Below are positions 10,306 to 22,000 of a stretch of 64,000 nt of DNA, piece after piece. Position 1 is the first letter of the stretch; each line of letters opens with the position of its first letter. The position numbers were made by a program, and so were the translations under genes. Under the pieces are notes generated by a model that made no database searches, was not told where the DNA came from, and saw nothing but the letters and a program-made list of their open reading frames with translations. Origin of the DNA: Chrysopilus asiliformis (taxonomy: Eukaryota; Arthropoda; Insecta; Diptera; Rhagionidae); contig OZ035960.1 in assembly GCA_964034945.1 (NCBI GenBank), positions 45,859,002 through 45,923,001 of the forward strand, in the 5' to 3' direction.

Positions 10306-10795
10306 ATCGAAACATATGTATTGCAATATGAGCGCGCTTGTCGCGTGCTTCGTTTATTTTGTTGATCGACATTTTTTATGATTTTAATGTTGAATATATG
10401 TCGGGAGCGTTGACCGACGGTATTTAGGTGAATTGAAGTATTTTGATGATTTCGCATAATGGAAGATATATGGACAATTTTGCCTATGATTTATGTGCAG
10501 GTGTTTAAGTAATTATGTGGCGGGTGCATTGACCGATGTTGAATTGAGGTTTTGATAATTTGGCATAATGGTTTAAGAATTGCATGTGAAAAATATATTG
10601 ATATATTGACAGACAGGAAATTGATGATTTTTATAGGGGTTAGGTAAGTGCATTGACCTGGCTGCATATGACAGTACTAGGAATTGCTTATGTTGCTCGA
10701 AGGCTGGGTCAATACTTTGTCTTAGTACTTTGGACTTGTTGTTTTGGGTTAAGTGGTGGATTGCATCAGAAAAAGTCGAAATGCAATTCATCACA

Positions 10796-13700
10796 CGGTG
10801 CCAAATAACGGCACGGTGCCAAATAACGGCACGGTGCCAAATAACGGCACGGTGCCAAATTACGGCACGGTGCCAAATAACGGCACGGTGCCAAATTACG
10901 GCACGGTGCCAAATTACGGCACGGTGCCAAATTACGGCACGGTGCCAAATTACGGCACGGTGCCAAATTACGGCACGGTGCCAAATTACGGCATGGTGCC
11001 AAATAACGGCACGGTGCCAACTAACGGCACGGTGCCAAATAACGGCACGGTGCCAAATTACGGCACGGTGCCAAATTACGGCACGGTGCCAAATTACGGC
11101 ACGGTGCCAAATTACGGCACGGTGCCAAATTACGGCACGGTGCCAAATAACGGCACGGTGCCAAATAACGGCACGGTGCCAAATAACGGCACGGTGCCAA
11201 ATTACGGCACGGTGCCAAATTACGGCACGGTGCCAAATTACGGCACGGTGCCAAATTACGGCACGGTGCCAAATTACGGCACGGTGCCAAAGAACGGCAC
11301 GGTGCCAAATAACGGCACGGTGCCAAATTACGGCACGGTGCCAAATAACGGCACGGTGCCAAAATAACGGCACGGTGCCAAATTACGGCACGGTGCCAAA
11401 TAACGGCACGGTGCCAAATTACGGCACGGTGCCAAATTACGGCACGGTGCCAAATTACGGCACGGTGCCAAATTACGGCACGGTGCCAAATTACGGCACG
11501 GTGCCAAATAACGGCACGGTGCCAAATAACGGCACGGTGCCAAATAACGGCACGGTGCCAAATTACGGCACGGTGCCAAATTACGGCACGGTGCCAAATA
11601 ACGGCACGGTGCCAAATTACGGCACGGTGCCAAATTACGGCACGGTGCCAAATTACGGCACGGTGCCAAATTACGGTACGGTGCCAAATTACGGCACGGT
11701 GCCAAATTACGGCACGGTGCCAAATAACGGCACGGTGCCAAATAACGGCACGGTGCCAAATAACGGCACGGTGCCAAATTACGGCACGGTGCCAAATAAC
11801 GGCACGGTGCCAAATTACGGCACGGTGCCAAATTACGGCACGGTGCCAAATTACGGCACGGTGCCAAATAACGGCACGGTGCCAAATAACGGCACGGTGC
11901 CAAATTACGGCACGGTGCCAAATTACGGCACGGTGCCAAATAACGGCACGGTGCCAAATTACGGCACGGTGCCAAATTACGGCACGGTGCCAAATTACGG
12001 CACGGTGCCAAATTACGGCACGGTGCCAAATTACGGCACGGTGCCAAATAACGGCACGGTGCCAAATTACGGCACGGTGCCAAATAACGGCACGGTGCCA
12101 AATAACGGCACGGTGCCAAATTACGGCACGGTGCCAAATTACGGCACGGTGCCAAATTACGGCACGGTGCCAAATTACGGCACGGTGCCAAATTACGGTA
12201 CGGTGCCAAATTACGGCACGGTGCCAAATTACGGCACGGTGCCAAATAACGGCACGGTGCCAAATAACGGCACGGTGCCAAATTACGGCACGGTGCCAAA
12301 TTACGGCACGGTGCCAAATAACGGCACGGTGCCAAATTACGGCACGGTGCCAAATTACGGCACGGTGCCAAATTACGGCACGGTGCCAAATTACGGCACG
12401 GTGCCAAATTACGGCACGGTGCCAAATAACGGCACGGTGCCAATTAACGACACGGTGCCAAATAACGGCACGGTGCCAAATAACGGCACGGTGCCAAATA
12501 ACGGCACGGTGCCAAATTACGGCACGGTGCCAAATTACGGCACGGTGCCAAATTACGGCACGGTGCCAAATAACGGCACGGTGCCAAATAACGGCACGGT
12601 GCCAAATTACGGCACGGTGCCAAATTACGGCACGGTGCCAAATAACGGCACGGTGCCAAATAACGGCACGGTGCCAAATTACGGCACGGTGCCAAATTAC
12701 GGCACGGTGCCAAAATACGGCACGGTGCCAAATTACGGCACGGTGCCAAATTACGGCACGGTGCCAAATTACGGCACGGTGCCAAATAACAGCACGGTGC
12801 CAAATTACGGCACGGTGCCAAATTACGGCACGGTGCCAAATTACGGCACGGTGCCAAATAACGGCACGGTGCCAAATTACGGCACGGTGCCAAATTACGG
12901 CACGGTGCCAAATAACGGCACGGTGCCAAATTACGGACGGCACGGTGCCAAATAACGGCACGGTGCCAAAGAACGGCACGGTGCCAAATAACGGCACGGT
13001 GCCAAATTACGGCACGGTGCCAAATTACGGCACGGTGCCAAATAACGGCACGGTGCCAAAGAACGGCACGGTGCCAAATTACGGCACGGTGCCAAATTAC
13101 GGCACGGTGCCAAATAACGGCACGGTGCCAAATAACGGCACGGTGCCAAATTACGGCACGGTGCCAAATTACGGCACGGTGCCAAATTACGGCACGATGC
13201 CAAATTACGGCACGGTGCCAAATTACGGCACGGTGCCAAATAACGGCACGGTGCCAAATTACGGCACGGTGCCGAATAACGGCACGGTGCCAAAGAACGG
13301 CACGGTGCCAAATAACGGCACGGTGCCAAATTACGGCACGGTGCCAAATTACGGCACGGTGCCAAATAACGGCACGGTGCCAAATTACGGCACGGTGCCA
13401 AATTACGGCACGGTGCCAAATTACGGCACGGTGCCAAATTACGGCACGGTGCCAAATTACGGCACGGTGCCAAATTACGGCACGGTGCCAAATTACGGCA
13501 CGGTGCCAAATTACGGCACGGTGCCAAATAACGGCACGGTGCCAAAGAACGGCACGGTGCCAAATAACGGCACGGTGCCAAATTACGGCACGGTGCCAAA
13601 TAACGGCACGGTGCCAAATTACGGCACGGTGCCAAATTACGGCACGGTGCCAAATTACGGCACGGTGCCAAATTACGGCACGGTGCCAAATTACGGCACG

Positions 13701-13975
13701 GTGCCAAATTACGGCACGGTGCCAAATAACGGCACGGTGCCAAATAACGGCACGGTGCCAAATAACGGCACGGTGCCAAATAACGGCACGGTGCCAAATT
13801 ACGGCACGGTGCCAAATAACGGCACGGTGCCAAATAACGGCACGGTGCCAAATAACGGCACGGTGCCAAATTACGGCACGGTGCCAAATAGCGGCACGGT
13901 GCCAAATAACGGCACGGTGCCAAATAACGGCACGGTGCCAAATAACGGCACGGTGCCAAATTACGGCACGGTGCC
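10796..13975. repeat. 18-bp satellite array, left block (about 177 monomers)
   Basis: Head-to-tail monomers of GGCACGGTGCCAAATWAC (W is T or A). Each contains the dyad GGCAC-G-GTGCC. Most units here are the AATTAC or AATAAC form; only a few are AAGAAC (for example near 11290, 12967, 13069, 13291 and 13549). Small irregularities mark past exchanges: an extra A near 11363 and an ACGGACGG junction at 12933. Because 18 is a multiple of three, and four of the six frames contain no stop in the common variants, very long open frames run through the array. I read these as consequences of the period, not genes. The block is contiguous with 27422-37699 apart from the inserted errantivirus 2. Confidence 0.98.
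13971..13975. repeat. Target-site duplication of errantivirus 2 (left copy)
   Basis: GTGCC immediately left of the LTR is repeated at 27422-27426 immediately right of the element. Both copies are satellite sequence, which shows that the element inserted into a pre-existing array. Confidence 0.93.
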
Positions 13976-14338
13976 TGTTATGGTCCGAGTTATTGGGGAG
14001 GATATTTTAGGGGAGCAATAATAACAATGTTACTCGTTTTAATTATACTTTATTCAGTCAGAATTGACCGACCGCTTCAACTACTTGAACAAGACTCATC
14101 ATCAAGAACTTACTCTTAGCTAAACTACAAATTCCGCCAGGTGAGGAACGTCGAGTCTGCACTTTTAATATCCCACGGTGTGCATCTTCATATCTACCGT
14201 GAGTCTTTTGTGTCACGTTGTTTTGTCATGTGTCGAGTCAGCGGTTCGCTGTCGCGCCGTGTTTTATAAAAAGGGTCGGATATCTGTCCCGTAGATGCTT
14301 GATATTCGTCCCATGGGATATTTCCGCTGGCCTCGACA
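13976..14338 (-). repeat. Errantivirus 2 3' LTR
   Basis: 363 bp, starting TGTCGAGGCC on the minus strand and ending CATAACA. A TATAAAA box lies at 14262-14268 and an AATAAA polyadenylation signal at 14049-14054 (both minus). The sequence appears the same as the 5' LTR at 27059-27421. Confidence 0.97.
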
Positions 14339-14351
14339 TTCCTCCCCCACC
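14339..14351 (-). promoter_or_regulatory. Polypurine tract of errantivirus 2
   Basis: The minus strand reads GGTGGGGGAGGAA directly against the 3' LTR start. This is the expected position for the primer of plus-strand DNA synthesis. Confidence 0.88.
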
Positions 14352-15070
14352 GATAAAATTAGTTTTACAAGAAACTAATGATACCATAAAAAAATATAAT
14401 AATACACGCTAATACAATTATGCTTTTCTTATGATAATATATTGTTTAAGATTCAACTTAGTAAATATTTGTGGATATTAAAGTATCACAAAACCATTGC
14501 AATGTTTTTTGCTGATTTGGTGGAAATTAGTATAAAAAAAAATTTTTTTTTTTTTTAATTCAATAGGTTACTTCGTTTTTACCCTTCTTTTTTCTTTTTT
14601 TTTTCGTTATTTTGGCAGGTTGTTTTTTTTTTTCCTTTTTTACATCATGCTCGACTTGATCGTAAATAAAATGCTTATCGCCTAACTTTCCCATTTTTAA
14701 ATATTTTTCTTCTTCTTTGAACCACGTAGGGTTCTATATTTTGGGTGAAATTCATTTTAAGTTATCTGTACTTGAAATTTCCCCTAGATTCTCAATTAAA
14801 CGCTTAGTTTTTCTTTTTTTTTTTCTCTATTGGGATTCGCTGGTCGAAAGCAACAAGTCTATAATTTTTAAGCATATTTGATTTCGGATGTAAAGAACAA
14901 ATCTCTGTCCGAATGAGTTATAACCAAAATCATAACGTTGGGAAAAATAAGAAGTTACCATTTCGAGAATAACAATTTTGACGTATCTAAATTTATAGCT
15001 TAAAGTTTTTGTGACTTTTAAGATCCACCTGTACCGTATTGTCTCATTTTGAGAACTTACATTAAAACTA

Positions 15071-15101
<31 letters not shown>

Positions 15102-16349
15102 CTATATGTTGGTATCAATCTATATTTTCTATTCTAAGTTCTCATTTTTTTTCTTATTATTTTTTTTTTTATATCTATTGTAGCGGAAATAACAATTCTT
15201 TCTATATCTAATGAATAAATTTGGTTTTTTAAATGAACAGGTTTCTAATCAATTTCAAAACGTAAGATAATTGTTAGTAGGAATTCAGGTGCATCAATAT
15301 CTGTTTGGGTTGTTCTCCTAGTTGTTGTAATTATTATTGGCAGTATCTCTTTATTTGATTGCGGTGATTAGCTTTATGTATCGCTGGGTCTTGTTAAATG
15401 CCTTTTGATATATGGTTCTTGATATCCTTAATCCTCGCTCTTGTTGAGAAGGAGTTTGGTCTTTGTGCGTTGGCTGATGTTATGGTCCCCGAGGTTCCTA
15501 ATACATTCCCTCACTTTGAAAGAATCTCGACTTAGTATTGTACAGGATGGTGCTACTCAGGTTCGAACGATTTACACGAAGCTAATGTACCCAGTTCATA
15601 TTAGTTCATAGTTTAGCCCAATGTGTAACTATAAAGAAAAAATTATCGTTAATTTCTTAAATTGGTTAAGCGATTCAAAAATGTTTATTTTCCGTAGAAA
15701 TTTGAAAAGTTACTTGAATGGATCGTTTCCTGTGTTTTTTTTTTCTGAAATCATATAAATCATAGTAATTCCTATTATTTTTTGGTTAGATGTCATATTT
15801 ATTAATGCAATATGGAGCTTTTCCTTATATAGAGTACACTTTGTATGCCAAGTTTTGTCAAGGGGAATATGGCGGCTGAAGGCATCAACCTTTTTTTTTT
15901 TTTTTTTTTTACAATTGCAAATGCAAAATGTACCACAAGAACATATAAAAGTATATTGGAAATAGTACAGCTGGACAAAAATTACCTTGCCGCGATTTAC
16001 AATGCATCATTGCAAATATCGCAATGGGGTATTTCTCTCAGTGTACATTTCGTCACAATGGGTATTAATTTTTGCACAGTTAATATAAAAAGATGTTGGA
16101 AATTTACGTTATTTCAATACAATAAAGATAATTCAAACTATAAGGGTTAATGTATTCACATTAAAAACTGTATCATAAAATAAAGTTAGTCTTTTGAACT
16201 TCGTGTTATTAATACAAAGGGGTACATTGTAATTTTTCACAAAACCAAAATGTTCTGCCTTTACAACCAAAAAAAATTTTTTTTTGAATTTTATCATTAT
16301 TTCAGGAAAGGGTTAAATGAGTACAGTTTATCGGGTTTGGTCGTTTAGA
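14352..16349 (-). other. Errantivirus 2 3' untranslated region
   Basis: About 2 kb without a convincing gene between env 2 and the polypurine tract. It is strongly A+T-rich and has long plus-strand T runs (around 14540-14560, 15072-15100 and 15890-15910), which are A runs in the transcript. An open frame at 15845-16150 spans one such run and lies antisense to the element; I regard it as chance. An unusually long 3' UTR is shared with errantivirus 1. Confidence 0.75.
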
Positions 16350-18737
16350 TTATTTATTAATGAATGAAAAGTTCGACACCTCCGTGAATAAGGAGTAGGG
16401 TCCGTCTGGGGTTATTTGAATTATCAGGTTGTCATCGATTAATTCATGTGTCTCCGTGTCACAGTGGACCACATAGTCTTGGTACCCCAGAGTTTTGTGC
16501 TGTCCATTAAAACTATATTCTCTTTTTGCAGATCTGTTTCCTATGTGTTTTTCCGGTTTTGGCGGTTCCTCTTCGTGCATTTTATTGCTTCTTTTTATAG
16601 TTCGCTGCCCTAATAATTTGGTTGTCAGTTGGTTCCAAATTTTTTGCATTTTAATTTTTATTACTAAAGCGACTCGGGTGTTCCTTGTCATTGCGGTTGC
16701 TAGGGTTAATATGATAAAAAGATTTATGAAGTTAAATAGAAGATTCGCGTTGAACAGTGTCTTCACTACGTCTTTGGTGTTATGCATCAAATTGATTTTT
16801 CTTGCGGAGGTTCTCGTGAGGTTTCTTATAATTTCGTTTATTTTTAGCGTTATATTTGGGTTACTTTTAAGTAATAATATTTGATGTTTGGATTCATAGA
16901 ATATTTCATGTCCCAGATTTATGCTGCTATTTATTTTGATATGTTTATGAGGTAGTTCCGGTATAGCAATTCCCGATGTAATATTTGTAACGGTTATGGT
17001 GTTTTCGAAATGACATTTGTCAAGGTTGGTTACTCGTATATGGGTGTCCTGGTAGTGTAGGCACATACCGTTAAATTCTATGAATTCTGGGTGTACCTGG
17101 TCTAAAACACAATGATCCTCCATATTGAAATTAGTGATGATTACTTTATTTTTTGTAGTGTCGTCGAAGTGGTCATTCGTTCCATTAAAATTCGTTGTAA
17201 GATATTGGAAATTTTGGTGAAAGCATTTTTCACAAATATGTAGCCCGGACTCTGTACGGTGGCAACCCGAGGTTATTTGAAATTTCGGTAGCACTGGCGT
17301 TACTTTGTTTCGCCATACTACGTTTTTTGGTGACCTTAGGTGCAAGTATATGTTTTCATGAGTTTCAGACACTTTTAGATTGGGGTCGAAATTGTGTTGG
17401 GTGAGTTCATCCCAATACATAACTTTCGATTTTATAAATTCGTTTATTCTGTCGCATTGGTGGTATTTCGCGCATGTCGAGACCCAGGTGTGTAACATAA
17501 TATGGTCTTTTATCGCTTTGAAATCTTGTTTGGCCATGGACTGGGCTTTACTAATGATGTTATTTAAAATTAATTCTTGTTTTAATTTGAAGTCTTTAAA
17601 CTCCGCTATATATTTAATGGCTGAGATCGTTTCCTTTTTACTGAATACGTTGTTGTTCATGTATTCGACTATTGCGTTAAATTTTTCGTTTTGGATTAAT
17701 GTGAAATTGTAGAGAGTGTCAAGGGTATGACCTATTATTTTAAATTTTGCTTCTTGTTCCTCCCTGAGAACGTTAAGTTCTGATATGACATTGTTGATCT
17801 TATTTATTACTGGTTGTAGATCGATGTCGCATGATTCGCGTAGGAATGCTGGAGTTATTGAAAGTATTGCAATTTTATTGCAAGTGTGTCTTTTTGACTT
17901 GGAATTGTTTATTCTTTTAAATTTGGAAAGGTACATTTTCGCTAGTTCGCGGAATCCTACTTGGCATGATTCAGATTTGCAATCTGACATATTGTCTTGG
18001 AATTCGATTTCGTTGAACATTACGTACATTTGAAGGGAATCGATGTCTACTGTTAATTTTTGTTTATTGTGAAACGTTATTATAACTGATGGTTTTTCAC
18101 ATAGCCATTCTTGTGTGGGTATCTCAATTTCAATTTTTTGTGTGATCGAGAAGTTAGATGGGAGTTCGGTTACGAAGCTACTGTTAAAGGAGCTTAGTGT
18201 TCGACGTATAACGTCTATGTTTAGTGTTTCTGGTTTTGTTAGATTTTTAAGAAAAGGTTTACCAATTTTCGTGTCAGCTTTACAGAGTGCGAGGCGTTTA
18301 CTTGGATTATTATTTATTAAGAAACAGTCTCCCTCCGCATTGGGTATCATTACATACGGACTTTCGCAGTCGTGCATTAATTCCACTTGTATTTGATTAT
18401 GACCGTTTATTACCGGGTCTAGGTTGAGAATCTGATTTAATGCGTTGTGTATATTGACATCGAAAAGGGGAATCTTTATATTTTCTGTCTCTTGGTATAC
18501 CGGCATGTATACTTCTTGGAATAAAACTATTTCTGCGCTTGCGGGTTGGGTCATCATTAGTCCTGCTGCTACCGTGTTTTTCGTTCCTAGGGCAGTCTTG
18601 AGTTTGACTATTAGTATTATTCCCACTAGCAACAAGAAAATAAGCACAAGTGTGGCTCCGGTGTACAATAGGTATTTCATCGGTCCACTTATCCAGGAAA
18701 ATGATATTCCAACGCAGTCTAAGATGCTGGAACACAT
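16350..18737 (-). CDS. env: Errantivirus 2 env-position protein, unassigned glycoprotein
   Basis: A 795-residue intact frame where env is expected. Seen: a strongly hydrophobic segment near the N terminus (about residues 20-46) followed by an ASAE sequence that could be a signal-peptidase site; many Cys residues and about a dozen N-X-S/T sites; a basic KSKR stretch near residue 280 followed by a hydrophobic stretch and a heptad-like helix (about 303-345); a second hydrophobic segment at about 667-687; and a C-terminal tail of about 105 mostly polar residues. This suggests a two-chain, class I-like envelope protein. It does not resemble Env 1, however, and I cannot name its family. The N-terminal hydrophobic segment could be an internal signal sequence if a leader exon is spliced on. 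Function as an envelope is inferred from position, glycosylation sites and membrane segments. Confidence 0.75.
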   Translation of the reverse strand: MCSSILDCVGISFSWISGPMKYLLYTGATLVLIFLLLVGIILIVKLKTALGTKNTVAAGLMMTQPASAEIVLFQEVYMPVYQETENIKIPLFDVNIHNALNQILNLDPVINGHNQIQVELMHDCESPYVMIPNAEGDCFLINNNPSKRLALCKADTKIGKPFLKNLTKPETLNIDVIRRTLSSFNSSFVTELPSNFSITQKIEIEIPTQEWLCEKPSVIITFHNKQKLTVDIDSLQMYVMFNEIEFQDNMSDCKSESCQVGFRELAKMYLSKFKRINNSKSKRHTCNKIAILSITPAFLRESCDIDLQPVINKINNVISELNVLREEQEAKFKIIGHTLDTLYNFTLIQNEKFNAIVEYMNNNVFSKKETISAIKYIAEFKDFKLKQELILNNIISKAQSMAKQDFKAIKDHIMLHTWVSTCAKYHQCDRINEFIKSKVMYWDELTQHNFDPNLKVSETHENIYLHLRSPKNVVWRNKVTPVLPKFQITSGCHRTESGLHICEKCFHQNFQYLTTNFNGTNDHFDDTTKNKVIITNFNMEDHCVLDQVHPEFIEFNGMCLHYQDTHIRVTNLDKCHFENTITVTNITSGIAIPELPHKHIKINSSINLGHEIFYESKHQILLLKSNPNITLKINEIIRNLTRTSARKINLMHNTKDVVKTLFNANLLFNFINLFIILTLATAMTRNTRVALVIKIKMQKIWNQLTTKLLGQRTIKRSNKMHEEEPPKPEKHIGNRSAKREYSFNGQHKTLGYQDYVVHCDTETHELIDDNLIIQITPDGPYSLFTEVSNFSFINK

Positions 18738-18751
18738 TTTTGTATTGGTAT

Positions 18752-18768
18752 CTGTAATTAAGTGTCAA
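18752..18768 (-). promoter_or_regulatory. Candidate 3' splice site for env 2 mRNA
   Basis: On the minus strand the sequence ACACTTAATTACAG ends 14 bases before the env 2 ATG. It is the best acceptor-like site in the 290-bp gap between pol 2 and env 2. No donor was located. Confidence 0.4.
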
Positions 18769-19027
18769 GAATTATTAAAAGTTATTTGAATTAATTGATA
18801 CAAAATTTGTTAGCTCTTTTAGCCCTTGAGCGGTCCTGTTCCTTGTTACTGAAATTTAAAAACTTTATTAGTAATATCTTTAGTATGTAATAGTTTTTCT
18901 AAACCAATGGGGAAGGGAACATATGAATAAATTATTAAGATCCAATTTATGTAATTGAGAGGGGAAAAAAAATGTCTTGAAAAAATTCGAAAATGTTTGA
19001 AAATTTGTTCATTGTTGGAATGTTATC

Positions 19028-22000
19028 CTACCCCGAATAGACTTTCTTTAGTCGGTTGACGTGAACTCTTTTGGGTTTCTTGCCGTGCAAAATAGAGACG
19101 TTTTCCGGGGAGTGTATTAATATAACTTTGAATGGTCCCTTATATATTGGAGCTAATTTTCCTGATCGTGATTCATTTTGTAGCAGTACATCGTCGCCGA
19201 TATGGAATTTGTCTGGGTTAGCCTTCTTATCGTAGTATTTCTTTGCTCCTTTTTTCGCTTCCATTAAATTTTGCCGTGCCAATTCAAACGATTTTTGCAA
19301 TTTATATCTTAGTTGAGAGTGATAGTTTTCACTGTTATACACCGGTTCTGGTTTCCGCTGTAAATTGCTCGGTATTTCGGCTACGAATCCGAATAGTGTT
19401 TCCATCGGCGTCAACTTAGTTCCTGCATGCTCGGTGTTATTGTATGCGAATGCTGCTGTTCTTAACAGTTCGTCCCAGTCTTGCGGATTCCCATCCATTA
19501 CGCAACGTAGATAATTTCCAAGGGTGGAGTGTTGTCTTTCCACGGCGTTGGCTTGGGGATGATAAGCTGTGGTCTGAAGCTTATCTATGTGTAATAGCTT
19601 ACAAATTTGTTTAAACAATTTACTAGTAAAGTTCGTTCCCTGGTCCGATACTATCGCTTTTGGTAATGAATATCTACTAATAATTTGTTCGAATAATATC
19701 TTTGCCACTGTGCTTGCCTCCTGGTCTGGGATAGCAGCGAAGTCTACATACCGGGTTAAATCGTCGAGCATTGACAAAATGTATTTATTTCCGTTTTCGG
19801 TTACGGGTAGAGGGCCCACGATGTCGATATATATTTTATCAAATGGCCTTTGCGCTACTTCCGTTATTTTTAATGGCATTTTGATGTCTCGCGACTTTTT
19901 ATTTAGCTGACATTTTGGGCATTTCTTAATGTATTCTTCGATGTCCTTTTTCATACGCTTCCACTTGTAACAGTGTTTTATTCTAGCGTATGTTTTGTTT
20001 CTACCGAAATGTCCTCCAAAGCGCGAGTCGTGGTAATCTTTCAGTATTAGTCTGATTTCCCCGGGTTTTTGTATTTCTCGCGGATTACCATACGTTTTTC
20101 CCATGTCATTATGGTTTGGTTGATTTTGGGTATCCCCCGGTTTTGAAACTGGTGTTTTTCCATCTGGTGGGTTTTTGTCGGGCGCCTTTTTTGGTTTACT
20201 GGTTTCTGCTTCCCGGGCCGCTTTTGCTCGAGTGGTCACTAAACATGTGTTGGCATTGCTCTCTGTTGGTATCCTTGATAAGCAATCCGCATTACGGTTT
20301 TCCTTGCCCGGCTTATATTGGATTTCAAAATCGAATTCCGACAATTTGTGTTGAAATCTCATCATCCTGGAAGTTGTGTCTTTTATTTTCAACACCCCTT
20401 TCAAGGGTTTATGGTCAGAAATAATTTTGAAATGTCGTCCGAGAAGGTAACATTTGAAATTTCTTGTCGCCCAGACCACCGCCAACATTTCTTTTTCAGT
20501 AGTAGAGTAATTTTTTTCGGCAGCGTTTAATACCCTGCTAGCGTAGCTTATGGGTTGGCCTTCTTGTTCAAGAACGGCTCCTAAAGATTCACCACTAGCA
20601 TCCGTTATCACTGTGAACTCCTTGTCCCAGTTGGGGTATGTCAGCACGGGTGGAGAGATTAGGGCTGTTTTTAATTCGTTAAATGCCTGTTCGCATTTAT
20701 CGCTCCAGACAAATTTAACGTCTTTTCTTAACAATTTGTTAATGGGGTTAGCGATTTTTGAGAAGTTGGGTATAAATTTCCGATAATAGTTTGCTAATCC
20801 CAAGAATGACTGTACTTGTTTGACTGATTTGGGGCGCGGGTAGTTTTGTACCACTGCTACCAACCTAGGGTCTGGCTTAACGCCCGTACTAGAACAAATG
20901 TGGCCTAAATAGGTGATTTCCTTTTTTAGAAATTGACATTTGGTCGGTTGAATTTTTAAATTTGCTTCTCTAAATCGTTGGAACACCTCTCTCAATTTGG
21001 TGTGATGTTCCGCGAGATTTTTCGCAAAGATAACAACATCATCTAAATACACAAAACAATGAATTCCTTGTAGTCCTGATAATATTCCGTTTAGGAGAGA
21101 TTGAAAAAACGAGGGTGCCGTTTTTAAACCAAAAGGAAGTCGTTTATACTGATAGTGGCCGTAATTAAGGCTAAAAGCAGTCTTTTCTCTGTCCCTATGA
21201 TCAATCAAGACCTGATGGTAACCATTGGCCAGATCTATGGTAGTGTAATACCTTGAATGTCCCAGTTGATCGAGAATGTCTTCGATTCTAGGTAATGGGT
21301 ATACGTATGGAATGCACGCTTTATTTAGTTCTCTGAAATCTACGCATAATCGATATCTCTTCTTACCTTCCCCCTCGGTACCCTTTTTGGGTACCAAGAT
21401 AACTGGGAAGTTAAATGGACTGAAGCTTGGTTCGATGATATCTTCTTCTAATAGTCTTTCGACTTGTTCTTTGCACTCTTTTGCGTGTGCTATGGGTAGG
21501 CGGTACTGTTTTTTATTGATTGGCCCGGTATTTTCCTTTAGGGGTAGTTTGAACTGTCTAACGGGTGTATATGTTAATTTGTCCCCCGGGAGATAAAAAA
21601 TGTCGTTGTATTCGAAACACAACGTCCGTAACGATTCTTTTTCTTCCCGATTGATCCCTGGGTCGAAGGGCATTGACTTTTCCATTAATTTCAACCGCTT
21701 GGTTTTACGGTCATGCCCCTCCGGCGAACCTATTGACTTGTGAATTTCATATTCGGTCAATGGTTCAATGTCGATATCTAACTCTGGTAGAGTGACCTTT
21801 TCTGTAGTGACGTTTACTACTGCCACGAATGCGGTTCCTTCCAGCGGTCTAACTATCGTATTACTTGAAAAAACACCAGGTGACAATTGTTTTTTAAGAC
21901 AGACCTGATCACCTTTCTCGGAGATTACAACTTTAATAATTTTTTCCGTTCGGGGTTCGATTATTTGTTGTCCGACTATGCTCGCGATGGACAACCTTGA

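Larger units (their letters stand above)
9536..10795 (-). repeat. Errantivirus 1 5' LTR (outer edge inferred)
   Basis: The inner edge is firm: on the minus strand the LTR ends ATGTTACA just before the primer binding site. The outer edge is inferred. The last non-satellite bases read ATTCATCACA on the plus strand, so an LTR starting TGTGATGAAT would fit the TGT...ACA ends that errantivirus 2 also has, and would give a 1,260-bp LTR inserted in the satellite. A shorter LTR with flanking DNA at about 10200-10795 is the alternative. An AATAAA polyadenylation signal lies at 9639-9644 (minus). Two imperfect direct repeats (10397-10462 and 10514-10571) sit where U3 enhancers would be. Confidence 0.6.

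Noticed and set aside
10796..13975. Regular short palindromic repeats resembling a CRISPR array
   Set aside because: There are no unique spacers: the units are contiguous 18-bp monomers, and the host is an animal.
15845..16150. 101-residue plus-strand ORF in the 3' UTR of errantivirus 2
   Set aside because: It spans a poly-T tract giving a run of Phe, lies antisense to the element, and has no domain.
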